Below are positions 1 to 6,873 of a stretch of 16,559 nt of DNA, piece after piece (position 1 is the first letter of the stretch; every line of letters starts with the position of its first letter). The stretch is from an uncultured Eubacteriales bacterium (GTDB taxonomy: Bacteria; Bacillota; Clostridia; Monoglobales; Monoglobaceae): NCBI GenBank assembly GCA_958352815.1, contig CATWQA010000045.1, forward strand, positions 1 to 16,559, read 5' to 3'. The notes beneath the pieces are model-generated. The model worked only from the letters and a program-made list of their open reading frames with translations. It did no database searches and was not told the origin of the DNA. A program made the translations under genes and the position numbers.

Positions 1-55
1 GTATGTAATGTCAATAATAATACAACGTTTGTCGCCGATAAAGCGGCGCCCCTAC
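1..55 (+). repeat. Dispersed hairpin repeat, copy A (partial, cut by window edge)
   Basis: These 55 bases are identical to 1590-1644. The segment ends in a small stem (CGCCG / CGGCG around an ATAAAG loop) followed by CCCCTAC, the hallmark seen at several places in this window. The window starts inside the repeat, so the hairpin part present in the other copy (1541-1560) probably lies just outside. It forms the left member of a direct-repeat pair around the ATPase gene. No coding content is evident. Confidence 0.9.
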
Positions 56-120
56 TACGGTGTAAATATATAACTCGGACAATGAGTATCAAGCGAAACC
101 GAAAAACTTGATTTAAAACC

Positions 121-151
121 ATAGTTTTTACGGTTATACAGTAAAAACTAT
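121..151. promoter_or_regulatory. Inverted repeat touching the -35 of the ATPase promoter (candidate operator)
   Basis: A perfect 11-bp inverted repeat, ATAGTTTTTAC at 121-131 and GTAAAAACTAT at 141-151, is separated by 9 bases. Its right arm ends on the first base of the -35 box at 151. A protein bound here could control RNA polymerase access. The alternative is an incidental AT-rich hairpin; nothing in the window identifies a regulator. Confidence 0.5.
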
Positions 152-179
152 TGACTATTTTAAAGTTTTTGGGTATACT
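151..179 (+). promoter_or_regulatory. Sigma-A type promoter of the ATPase gene
   Basis: TTGACT at 151-156 and TATACT at 174-179 are separated by exactly 17 bases, each one base from consensus. Transcription would start near 186, giving a very short leader. The ribosome binding site AAGGAGG at 189-195 lies 7 bases before the ATG at 203. Confidence 0.75.
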
Positions 180-202
180 ATTAAGAAGAAGGAGGCGATA
201 GT

Positions 203-1399
203 ATGATAATAAGACCGCGATATATGGAATTGCTTAGAACCTATCGTGATATACCCCTTGTGAAAATATTGGCGGGAATCCGCCGCTGCGGAAAATCTAC
301 TATTTTAGAAATGCTGCGGTACGACCTGCTGAAAGACGGCGTTGCCGATGACCACATTATCAGTATGCGCTACACCTCTGAGGATTTTGACGATGGTATG
401 ACCGACAAAGATATGTATAGGGGCGTTAAGGAGCTGATGACCGAAAGCGGACGGTATTATCTTCTTCTTGATGAGGTGCAGGAAATTGACGGCTGGGAAA
501 AAGCCGTGAACAGTCTGCTTGAAAATACAGACGCCGATGTTTATGTGACCGGGTCCAATTCAAAGCTGATGTCCGGCGAAATTTCAACCTATCTGACAGG
601 ACGGTATATTTCTATCCCGGTTTATACCCTGTCCTTTGCCGAGTATTTGGAGTTTAAAAAGCAAAGCTCTCTTTCGACAGGTGAGCTTTTGAACGAATAT
701 ATCCGTATGGGCGGATTTCCCATTGTCGCGCTGAGTAATTTTGATGAGGGTTCTGCCTATCAGATTGTGGAAGGGATTTATAACTCCGTTATAACAAGCG
801 ATATTACAAAACGGCACAATATAACAAATTTTGATTTGTTTAATCGCGTTGTTCGTTATATTGTTGAAAATGTGGGCAAAACCTTTTCTGCCAATGCAAT
901 TGTGAAGTTTTTGAAAAGCGAGGGACGTTCCCTGTCTGTTGAAGCGGTTTACAACTACCTGAATTGGCTGGAAAAGGCTTTTGTTATATATCGCTGCCGA
1001 CGGTATGATTTGCAGGGAAAATCTGTTTTGAAAACTCAGGAAAAATTCTATCTTGCAGACTCTTCTCTAAAATACTGTATAATGGGCTTTAACCCAAAAT
1101 CCATTGCCGCTATGCTGGAAAATATCGTATATTTCGAATTGCGGCGGAAAGGCTATGATGTATATATAGGCAAGAATGAAACCAAAGAAATAGATTTTGT
1201 AGCAGTTTGCCGAGATGAACGCATTTATGTTCAGGTGTGCCGCAGGTTGCCGGAGGAATCGGATCGGGAGGTTGCCAATCTTCTTGAAATTAAGGATCAT
1301 TACCCCAAATATGTGGTAACGTTAGACGAGATGGCAGGGGGAAATATTAACGGCGTTAAAATTGTGCATTTGGCGGATTTCCTGCTGGGAAAGATTTAA
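203..1399 (+). CDS. AAA ATPase with C-terminal DUF4143 domain
   Basis: This 398-residue protein resembles the widespread AAA_14 plus DUF4143 family of stand-alone ATPases, common in gut anaerobes and archaea; their cellular role is unsettled. A Walker A GIRRCGKST is at residues 25-33, Walker B YYLLLDE at 85-91, a sensor-like VTGSNS at 115-120, and the family stretch LTGRYISIPVYTLSFAEY follows at 131-148. The C-terminal third (about 200-398) carries a nuclease-fold-like stretch with KEIDFVAV and YVQVCRRL, where a nuclease would have ExK but this shows QVC, so I do not call it catalytic. The start is fixed by AAGGAGG 7 bases upstream. The gene stands alone, has its own promoter, is visibly more AT-rich than the housekeeping genes, and lies between identical 55-bp repeats, which suggests acquired accessory DNA. 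No toxin, antitoxin or transposase is next to it in the window. Confidence 0.85.
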   Translation: MIIRPRYMELLRTYRDIPLVKILAGIRRCGKSTILEMLRYDLLKDGVADDHIISMRYTSEDFDDGMTDKDMYRGVKELMTESGRYYLLLDEVQEIDGWEKAVNSLLENTDADVYVTGSNSKLMSGEISTYLTGRYISIPVYTLSFAEYLEFKKQSSLSTGELLNEYIRMGGFPIVALSNFDEGSAYQIVEGIYNSVITSDITKRHNITNFDLFNRVVRYIVENVGKTFSANAIVKFLKSEGRSLSVEAVYNYLNWLEKAFVIYRCRRYDLQGKSVLKTQEKFYLADSSLKYCIMGFNPKSIAAMLENIVYFELRRKGYDVYIGKNETKEIDFVAVCRDERIYVQVCRRLPEESDREVANLLEIKDHYPKYVVTLDEMAGGNINGVKIVHLADFLLGKI

Positions 1400-1445
1400 G
1401 CCTAAGAGTAATCATAGAATTATTGATGCTGCTGTTTTGTAAAAT

Positions 1446-1522
1446 TTGGAATAATGCGAGCAGTTTCGCCGCCTTTTGCAAAGGCGGCGAAAATTCCAAT
1501 ATAATTAATAATATTGGTTAGT
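1446..1522. other. Nested hairpins downstream of the ATPase gene
   Basis: In the 322-base gene-free stretch 1400-1721, a perfect 13-bp stem (1464-1476 with 1480-1492, loop TGC) lies inside an outer 7-bp stem TTGGAAT (1446-1452) / ATTCCAA (1493-1499). A second hairpin CCAATAT / ATATTGG follows at about 1496-1517. The main stem could act as a terminator for the ATPase gene, but no run of T follows it on the plus strand (AAAATTCC instead), so it may equally be part of the repeat element that follows at 1541. The rest of the stretch holds that repeat and the terminator at 1683-1710. Confidence 0.6.
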
Positions 1523-1540
1523 GAACGGGCGCGGCTGTGA

Positions 1541-1644
1541 CCCAACTTCTTTGAAGTTGGACGGCACTCATTATTCCAATTTAGCAATAGTATGTAATGT
1601 CAATAATAATACAACGTTTGTCGCCGATAAAGCGGCGCCCCTAC
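1541..1644 (+). repeat. Dispersed hairpin repeat, copy B (full)
   Basis: This 104-bp unit starts with a hairpin (CCAACTTC, loop TTT, GAAGTTGG at 1542-1560), continues through an AT-rich middle, and ends in a small GATAAA-loop stem plus CCCCTAC. Bases 1590-1644 are identical to 1-55. The whole unit recurs inverted at 16004-16108, with about 16-17 differences by eye. It has no coding content and no transposase. It behaves like an intergenic dispersed repeat (MITE or REP-like). Confidence 0.85.
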
Positions 1645-1682
1645 AAATTATAGATAACATATTTCCAAAACCATTGGCAAAT

Positions 1683-1710
1683 AAAAGAGCCCGCCGGGGT
1701 GCAGGCGGGC
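1683..1710 (-). terminator. Rho-independent terminator of the dnaA operon
   Basis: On the minus strand a GC-rich stem GCCCGCC / GGCGGGC with an 8-base loop (1689-1710) is followed by TCTTTTATTT. It lies 11 bases past the stop codon of the DnaI-like gene and fits the end of the dnaA-mnmE-dnaD-dnaI transcript. Confidence 0.85.
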
Positions 1711-1721
1711 AAAAATTTCAA

Positions 1722-2705
1722 TCAGTTGGCAAGATTTTTCTTGCGCAGGTCTGATTTATTTGTAAATATAATCGAATAGCTGCCGAAGATGCGTGAGGTA
1801 AATCTGGAGCTATACATCTCCTCCATGGCTTCAAAGTCCAGATTGGTGGAGATAACCGTTGACTTATTTTTTAGCAGGCGGGTATTTATCAAATCAAATA
1901 TGGCAGCCGCCGTAAACTGGGTCATAAACTCGGTGCCTAAATCGTCAATAATAAGCAGGTCAACCTCGTCAAGATATTTTCTGAGGGTTGAAGCTTGGTC
2001 GTAGTCGTCAGGATTGTCGTACTTACCGAACTTTATGTTTTCAAGGAGCTCGCACAGCTTATACGCCGTCTGATAGTATACGGTTTTGCCCCGCTGCAGG
2101 GCGCGGTTTGCTATGCAGCTGGAGAGATAGGTCTTACCCGTGCCTGCATTGCCTCGAAAAATCATGTTCTTCCCCTCTTGCTCAAAGGTTTCCGCAAAAT
2201 CTTCGGCACGCTTATACGCTTTTTGGGCAAGATCCAGCTCCGACTTTCCCTTTTCGTCGGGCGAGGGAGAAAACAGTGAAAAATCAAAGTTTTCAAAGGT
2301 CTGCTCCCGCATCAGGTCTGTCATGTTGGAGTTCTTGTCAATATACTTGCGGGTCAGCTCCTTTAAGCAGCTGCACTTTTTGCCCTCCTCGTCAAAGCCC
2401 GTATCACGGCAAAGAGGGCAGTTATAAATTTCGTCTAGGTAGTCTTCAGGCAGGTTGAGCTGCTTTAAAATATTTAGCTTTTCCTTTTGCTTGCCCTGAA
2501 TGAAGGTCTTTATTTTGTCAAAATCCCTGCTGCCGCCCAGAACAGAACGGAGCAGGGCGTTGCCGCCTTTCATAAGGTCGGCTTCCACAGCGGCGTACGC
2601 CGGGGACAGCCTGCGAACCTCCGCTCGTCTGCGCTCCAGCTCTGCGCTGTTATTTTCCCGTATTTGATTAAGCTCGCTCATGGCAAGGGCGTGAGCCGAT
2701 TGCAT
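1722..2705 (-). CDS. DnaC/DnaI-like AAA+ helicase loader
   Basis: This 327-residue AAA+ ATPase matches the DnaC/DnaI family that loads the replicative helicase onto DNA. The first 90 residues are charged and helical. A zinc-binding-like pattern CPLC (96-99) and CSC (111-113) follows, as in clostridial and Bacillus DnaI proteins. Walker A GNAGTGKT is at 185-192, Walker B LLIIDD at 250-255, sensor I STN at 286-288, and an arginine-finger-like SRFTSRIFG at 300-308. The length and N-terminal Cys motif favour a helicase loader over an IstB transposition ATPase, and no insertion sequence is nearby. The start is supported by AGGAGTG just upstream in the 23-base gap after the dnaD-family gene. It is the last gene of the operon and ends just before a terminator. 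I leave the symbol blank because dnaC and dnaI are used inconsistently in this phylum. Confidence 0.88.
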   Translation of the reverse strand: MQSAHALAMSELNQIRENNSAELERRRAEVRRLSPAYAAVEADLMKGGNALLRSVLGGSRDFDKIKTFIQGKQKEKLNILKQLNLPEDYLDEIYNCPLCRDTGFDEEGKKCSCLKELTRKYIDKNSNMTDLMREQTFENFDFSLFSPSPDEKGKSELDLAQKAYKRAEDFAETFEQEGKNMIFRGNAGTGKTYLSSCIANRALQRGKTVYYQTAYKLCELLENIKFGKYDNPDDYDQASTLRKYLDEVDLLIIDDLGTEFMTQFTAAAIFDLINTRLLKNKSTVISTNLDFEAMEEMYSSRFTSRIFGSYSIIFTNKSDLRKKNLAN

Positions 2706-2728
2706 AAGTCATCACTCCTATTTTTTAT

Positions 2729-3727
2729 TTAGCCGTCAAGCATCATGTCAAGCAGCTTTTCTTCCAATTCTTTATAGTCGGTCTTGTTTGTGTCCTCATA
2801 GTTGTTAAACTTGCTCTTCTTTTTTGTGGCGGGCTTGGTCTTGCTGTGTATAACATCCTCCCGCTTAACCCCCTCCGGATCCTTAATACCGTTGTCGTGC
2901 CAGGAGGTGAGTATCTTGTTCATGTACGCCCAGGACAGCTTGCCCGTGTTCTCAACCGTCTTGTCATATGCAAGGCTGACCAACTCGGGAGAAACGTTCA
3001 GATCCTCTGTCCATGCCTTTATGTACTTCTTCTCGGTTTGGGTCAAGGAGCGGTCATAAATCCCCAGTACGGAGCGTATCTTATGCTCGTTGCTGTGGAT
3101 TTCCTCCAGGCGGGAGATGTACTCCTCCGCTTTGTCAAAGGTGTCAATCCCCTTGTCCGCCCAGTCTATGGCAACGGTTTCAAGATACCGCTTACCCGTT
3201 TTCCCCAGCTTTGCCGCATAGCTGAGGAGCATAACTATAACCTCGCAGGGCAGCCCCAGCCAGTCATAAAAGGAGTATAAAAGCTCCATTTCGTTTCCCG
3301 ACAGCATATGCCCTAAAATGCTCTCTGCCTGATAGAACATTCCCGAAAGAACAGAGTTCCTCTCGGCGGCGGCGTCAATCTCGGCGCTTTTGTATGAGGG
3401 GCGCATTTTTGCGCTTGTGCGCTTGCGGCTCTTTGCTCTCGGAGTCTCCGCCGTCTTTTTAGTCTCGGCTTCGTCGCCGGCGTCCGCAAAGGCGTATTCG
3501 CCGTTATTTTGTACTATCTCCCCCAGACTCGCCCAGTACCCGAAAATAAAGTTGATACGGTCGGTGGGGATGGAAAGCTCGGTTGACAGGGTTTCCGCCG
3601 ACGGGGGTTCGCCGTTTTTCTCGTACAGATACCGAGCGAAAATATATACTTGTATGTATTGGGGGTTGGCGAAACGGACGTATTTCTCCACAAATCCCCC
3701 GTTTAGTTCTACACTGATGTTGTCCAT
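2729..3727 (-). CDS. dnaD: DnaD/DnaB-family primosome protein
   Basis: The 332-residue product fits the DnaD-domain family, which in Bacillota remodels DNA at the origin and recruits the helicase with its loader. Residues 1-80 look like an N-terminal winged-helix segment (ETLSTELSIPTDRINF). A basic linker spans roughly 88-115. Two DnaD-type domains follow at about 125-205 and 215-282; the second ends in YMNKILTSWHDNGI (268-281), matching the family's YxxxIxxxW signature. The tail is lysine-rich. The start has AAAGGAG a few bases upstream in the 18-base gap after mnmE. Position directly before a DnaI-like gene supports a primosome role. The symbol follows the domain family; exact orthology to B. 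subtilis DnaD was not tested. Confidence 0.85.
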   Translation of the reverse strand: MDNISVELNGGFVEKYVRFANPQYIQVYIFARYLYEKNGEPPSAETLSTELSIPTDRINFIFGYWASLGEIVQNNGEYAFADAGDEAETKKTAETPRAKSRKRTSAKMRPSYKSAEIDAAAERNSVLSGMFYQAESILGHMLSGNEMELLYSFYDWLGLPCEVIVMLLSYAAKLGKTGKRYLETVAIDWADKGIDTFDKAEEYISRLEEIHSNEHKIRSVLGIYDRSLTQTEKKYIKAWTEDLNVSPELVSLAYDKTVENTGKLSWAYMNKILTSWHDNGIKDPEGVKREDVIHSKTKPATKKKSKFNNYEDTNKTDYKELEEKLLDMMLDG

Positions 3728-3745
3728 TCCTATCTCCTTTGTGTC

Positions 3746-5143
3746 TTACTTGCCAACGCAAAATCTGGAGAAAACTTGATCGATAATCTCCTCCTGAACG
3801 GTCATGCCCGTAACCTCGCCCAGAGCGGACAGGGCGTCCTCCAAATCAACATACAAAAGGTCAAAGGGCATATCAAGCCCCTCGAGAGCCAAATTCACCG
3901 CTGCCTTCGCCTTAACCAGCGAGTCTCTCTGGCGCAGGTTTGAAATAAAAACGTCGCCGCTTCTGATTTTGCCCAGGGCAAACTTTTCCGCAATAAGATC
4001 CTCCAGGCGGTCGATTCCCACGGGCTCCTGCCCCTTAGGGGTCGCCGTCTCTATTATATCACCATCGGCAAAGCCTCGTTTGCATATTTGCTCTCGGTCG
4101 GTCTTAATCTCCTTGTCGGTCTTGTTTAAAATGACAATAGTGTTTTTGCAGTTGTCAAACAGGGCTTTTATAATCTTGTCGTCCTCGGCGCTCAGCTCCG
4201 AATTTGCGTCTGCCACAAAAAGGCACAAGTCCGCCAGCTCAATATTTTTAAGAGCCCGCTCAATGCCGATTTGCTCAACCCGGTCGCTGGTTTCGGCTCT
4301 TATTCCCGCCGTGTCCAGCAGCTTTAAAGCCGCGCCTTTTATGCTTATGTGCTCCTCTATGGTGTCTCGGGTGGTGCCGGGAATATCGGTGACGATTGCC
4401 CGCTCAGAGCGGGTCAGAGCGTTGAGCAGAGAGGACTTGCCCACGTTGGGCTTGCCCACAATAACCGTGTGTATTCCGTCACGCAAAATCCGCCCCGTCT
4501 CAAAGCTGCCGATAAGCTCTGTGATTTCTCGGTTCACCTGCCGCAGCCTTTGGGCAACCTCGCCCCTCGGCAGAGGGTCAACCTCGTCCGGGTAGTCCGC
4601 CGCCGCGGAGATGTTGGCGGTGATCTCCATAATTATCTCCCGTATACGGTTTATCTTTTGGGTCAGAGCCCCTCCCAGAGACTTGGCGGCGTTGCTCAAG
4701 CCCAGCCCGGAATCCGCCTCTATTATGTCCATAACGGCCTCTGCGCCGATCATGTCGGTCTTGCCGTTTACAAAGGCGCGGCGGGTAAATTCTCCCGCCT
4801 CCGCAGGTCTTGCGCCGCAGTCTAAGAGCTCCTTTAAAATTCGTCCTGCCACGTAGTAGCCGCCGTGGCAGTTGATTTCAACAACCGTCTCCCCCGTATA
4901 GGAGCGGGGGGCGCGCATAACCGCCACAAGCGCCTCGTCCAGCAGGCCGGAGCTGTCCCCCGCCCTGTGAATGTCAGACAGGGTCAGCTTGTGGGTTTCA
5001 AGCTCTTTCAGGGTCTTGCCGCAGCGGGGGGAGACCACAAGGCTTGCAATCTCCTCCGCCCTCTCACCGCTGACCCTTATAATGGCAACGCCACCCGAAC
5101 CGATTGGGGTGGCAATTGCGGCAATAGTATCAAACATATTCAT
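3746..5143 (-). CDS. mnmE: tRNA uridine-5-carboxymethylaminomethyl modification GTPase MnmE
   Basis: This 465-residue protein is a full-length MnmE (TrmE/ThdF), the GTPase that works with MnmG to modify the wobble uridine of certain tRNAs in the cytoplasm. The N-terminal folate-binding domain opens with DTIAAIATPIGSGGVAIIR (5-23). The G domain has G1 GKPNVGKS (230-237), G2 GTTRDT (256-261), G3 DTAG (277-280) and G4 NKTD (340-343). The protein ends in FCVGK, the family's C-terminal Cys signature (usually CIGK). The AAGGGA inside the last codons of dnaA can serve as ribosome binding site; a second Met at residue 3 is an alternative start. It begins 6 bases after dnaA, so it is cotranscribed. 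In most Bacillota mnmE follows jag with mnmG next; here it is on the other side of the origin and no mnmG is in the window. Confidence 0.97.
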   Translation of the reverse strand: MNMFDTIAAIATPIGSGGVAIIRVSGERAEEIASLVVSPRCGKTLKELETHKLTLSDIHRAGDSSGLLDEALVAVMRAPRSYTGETVVEINCHGGYYVAGRILKELLDCGARPAEAGEFTRRAFVNGKTDMIGAEAVMDIIEADSGLGLSNAAKSLGGALTQKINRIREIIMEITANISAAADYPDEVDPLPRGEVAQRLRQVNREITELIGSFETGRILRDGIHTVIVGKPNVGKSSLLNALTRSERAIVTDIPGTTRDTIEEHISIKGAALKLLDTAGIRAETSDRVEQIGIERALKNIELADLCLFVADANSELSAEDDKIIKALFDNCKNTIVILNKTDKEIKTDREQICKRGFADGDIIETATPKGQEPVGIDRLEDLIAEKFALGKIRSGDVFISNLRQRDSLVKAKAAVNLALEGLDMPFDLLYVDLEDALSALGEVTGMTVQEEIIDQVFSRFCVGK

Positions 5144-5149
5144 ATATCA

Positions 5150-6505
5150 TTAATCCCTTTTTATGTTGGTGACAAGCTCTTTGATTATTTCCTGAAGCTC
5201 AGGGTCCTCGGTAACCATCTTCTTGATTTTCTTAACCGCGTTCATGACCGTTGAGTGATCCCGCTTAAACTCGTCTCCGATTTTAGCGTAGGACTCGTCC
5301 AGAATAACCCGCGATATGTACATAGCAATGTGACGTGGGTATGCAATGTCGTTGGAACGCTTTTTGGTCATGAGCGAGCCCTTTGGCAGGTGGTAGTACT
5401 TCTCCACCTCGTCTATAATAACCCCGGTGGTAATGTTCCTCTGGGGGAGGGTGGTAAGGATTTCCTTAAGAGCCTTCTGCGCAAGCTCCATGGATATGGT
5501 ATTGGTTCTCTCAATGCCCGCGTATGCCAAAATCCGCTTTAGCGCACCCTCCAAGTCGCGGACGTTGGAGGTTATGTTGTTTGCCACGTACTCCACGATT
5601 TCCTCGTCAAAGGTGAAGTACTCATTTTCAATCTTGCTCTTGAGTATGGCAAGGCGGGTTTCGTAGTCAGGGGGCTGAATATCCGCCAGGAGCCCCATTT
5701 GGAAACGGGTCTTAAGCCTGTCCGCCAAATGCGGGGTTTCCGAGGGAAGCCTGTCCGACGTGAGAACGATTTGCTTTCCCGCCTCATAGAGGGCGTTGAA
5801 GGTGTGGAAGAACTCCTCCTGCGCCAGCTCCTTGGTGGCAAGGAACTGAACGTCGTCCATAAGCAAAAGATCAACCGTCCTGTGCTTATTCCTAAAGTCC
5901 TGATTGGTTTTTTCGCGGATGGCGTTTACCAGCTCATAGGTAAACTTCTCGCTGGTGGTGTACAGAACCCGTTTGCCCGGGTTATTGGCAATAAAGTAGT
6001 TGCCGATGGCCTGAATAAGGTGGGTCTTGCCCAGCCCGCTGCCTCCGTAGATAAACAGAGGGTTGTACTTATGTCCCGGAGCCTCCGCCACGGCAAGAGA
6101 CGCCGCCTGCGCCAGATTATTATTGTTGCCCACAATAAAGCTCTCAAAGGTGTATTTGGGGTTAAGGGCGTTCTCCTGTTTTAAGGGGTCGTCCGCTGCG
6201 GAAGCCTCAGCCTCGGTGTCAAAGCACACGTCAATGTCCAAGGTTTTGCCCGTAACATTTTTAAGGCTGCTCTCGATAAGGGAGCGGTACTTGGTCATAA
6301 TCATGCTCTTGCCCAAGCTGCCCTTTTGCAGCCCTCCCGGCACACGCAGCTTAATAGAGGTTCCGTTAAGCTCCACGGGGATCAGGGGCTTTATCCAGGT
6401 GTCAAAGGCCACGGTGGACATTTCTGCCTGAAGCTGTCCCGTCACGCTTCCCCAAATATCGGTTATGTCCGCGCCGTTCTCGGCGGTAAATTTTACGTTC
6501 TCCAA
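5150..6505 (-). CDS. dnaA: Chromosomal replication initiator DnaA (TTG start)
   Basis: DnaA binds origin DNA and melts it to start replication. From the TTG start the protein has 451 residues, a normal length. Domain I is at about 11-95; AAA+ Walker A GGSGLGKT at 154-161; Walker B LLLMDD at 213-218; sensor I LTSD at 248-251; arginine-finger box DRLKTRF at 262-268; sensor II NVRDLEGAL at 314-322; DNA-binding domain IV with DHSTV at 416-420. The open frame runs 47 codons further upstream to 6646, but those residues look unlike DnaA. The TTG at 6505-6503 has AGAGGAGA (6520-6513) 7 bases before it, and the resulting N-terminus (ENVKF...ITDIWGSV) fits the family. A consensus promoter whose transcript would start near the in-frame ATG at 6556 also argues against the longer form. 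It heads a four-gene operon. Confidence 0.95.
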   Translation of the reverse strand: MENVKFTAENGADITDIWGSVTGQLQAEMSTVAFDTWIKPLIPVELNGTSIKLRVPGGLQKGSLGKSMIMTKYRSLIESSLKNVTGKTLDIDVCFDTEAEASAADDPLKQENALNPKYTFESFIVGNNNNLAQAASLAVAEAPGHKYNPLFIYGGSGLGKTHLIQAIGNYFIANNPGKRVLYTTSEKFTYELVNAIREKTNQDFRNKHRTVDLLLMDDVQFLATKELAQEEFFHTFNALYEAGKQIVLTSDRLPSETPHLADRLKTRFQMGLLADIQPPDYETRLAILKSKIENEYFTFDEEIVEYVANNITSNVRDLEGALKRILAYAGIERTNTISMELAQKALKEILTTLPQRNITTGVIIDEVEKYYHLPKGSLMTKKRSNDIAYPRHIAMYISRVILDESYAKIGDEFKRDHSTVMNAVKKIKKMVTEDPELQEIIKELVTNIKRD

Positions 6506-6563
6506 TGTCGTATCTCCTCTGTATCCAAACGGTTTTGTTTCACTCGTAACATTCATGTAATAC

Positions 6564-6592
6564 ATTTTAACAGAAAGAAATATAATTTTCAA
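6564..6592 (-). promoter_or_regulatory. dnaA operon promoter
   Basis: On the minus strand, TTGAAA (6592-6587) and TAAAAT (6569-6564) are spaced by exactly 17 bases. The predicted transcript starts around 6557, leaving a leader of about 50 bases before the TTG start of dnaA. The A6T6 tract centred about 20 bases upstream of the -35 could act as an UP-element. Confidence 0.75.
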
Positions 6593-6747
6593 CACCAAAT
6601 TCGAGAAAAAATTTTTTGAAAATCCGCTGAAAATTGTTTTGTACAAAATGTTGTTTCGGCTGAATTTGAGTACAACAATATATGCGAAAATTCTTGAAAA
6701 AATTTTTTAAAAAATATTATTTTTTTGTATTTGGCGAAAATTTACTC

Positions 6748-6776
6748 TTGACAAGGAGCAAAACACGTGATAAAAT
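6748..6776 (+). promoter_or_regulatory. rpmH promoter
   Basis: A perfect -35 TTGACA (6748-6753), a 17-base spacer and TAAAAT (6771-6776) make this the strongest promoter-like sequence seen in the window. The leader of about 90 bases contains a small hairpin GCCGC-TTT-GCGGC (6799-6811) before the AAGGAGG of rpmH. Confidence 0.85.
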
Positions 6777-6873
6777 AGTATAGATTTTTCCATGGGCTGC
6801 CGCTTTGCGGCGGAAAATGGATTGCTTTGTAAATAATTAAGGTATATATAGTGTGTTGAAGGAGGGATATAGA

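Larger units (their letters stand above)
6506..6873. other. dnaA-rpmH divergent intergenic region, candidate oriC flank
   Basis: This 368-base gap separates divergently transcribed dnaA and rpmH, the conserved origin neighbourhood in Bacillota. It is very AT-rich at 6560-6745, with two 12-bp A6T6 palindromes at 6606-6617 and 6697-6708 (91 bases apart) and a 12-bp palindrome TTTTGTACAAAA at 6637-6648. Scanning both strands for TTATCCACA, I found only one weak 7-of-9 match (GTATCCAAA, about 6521-6529). A DNA-unwinding role is plausible, but a DnaA-box cluster is not visible; the binding sites may lie elsewhere or be divergent. Confidence 0.5.

Noticed and set aside
1521..1754. 77-codon plus-strand frame after the ATPase gene
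   Set aside because: Runs through the dispersed repeat and the minus-strand terminator and into the dnaI-like gene; no ribosome binding site.
1722..2705. IstB-type transposition ATPase
   Set aside because: No IstA or insertion sequence ends nearby; the N-terminal Cys pattern, length and the position after dnaD fit a helicase loader.
3804..4595. 263-codon plus-strand frame opposite mnmE
   Set aside because: Ser/Arg-rich nonsense composition; antisense to mnmE motifs.
6521..6529. DnaA box (GTATCCAAA)
   Set aside because: Only 7 of 9 matches, single, and inside the dnaA leader; too weak to report as a site.
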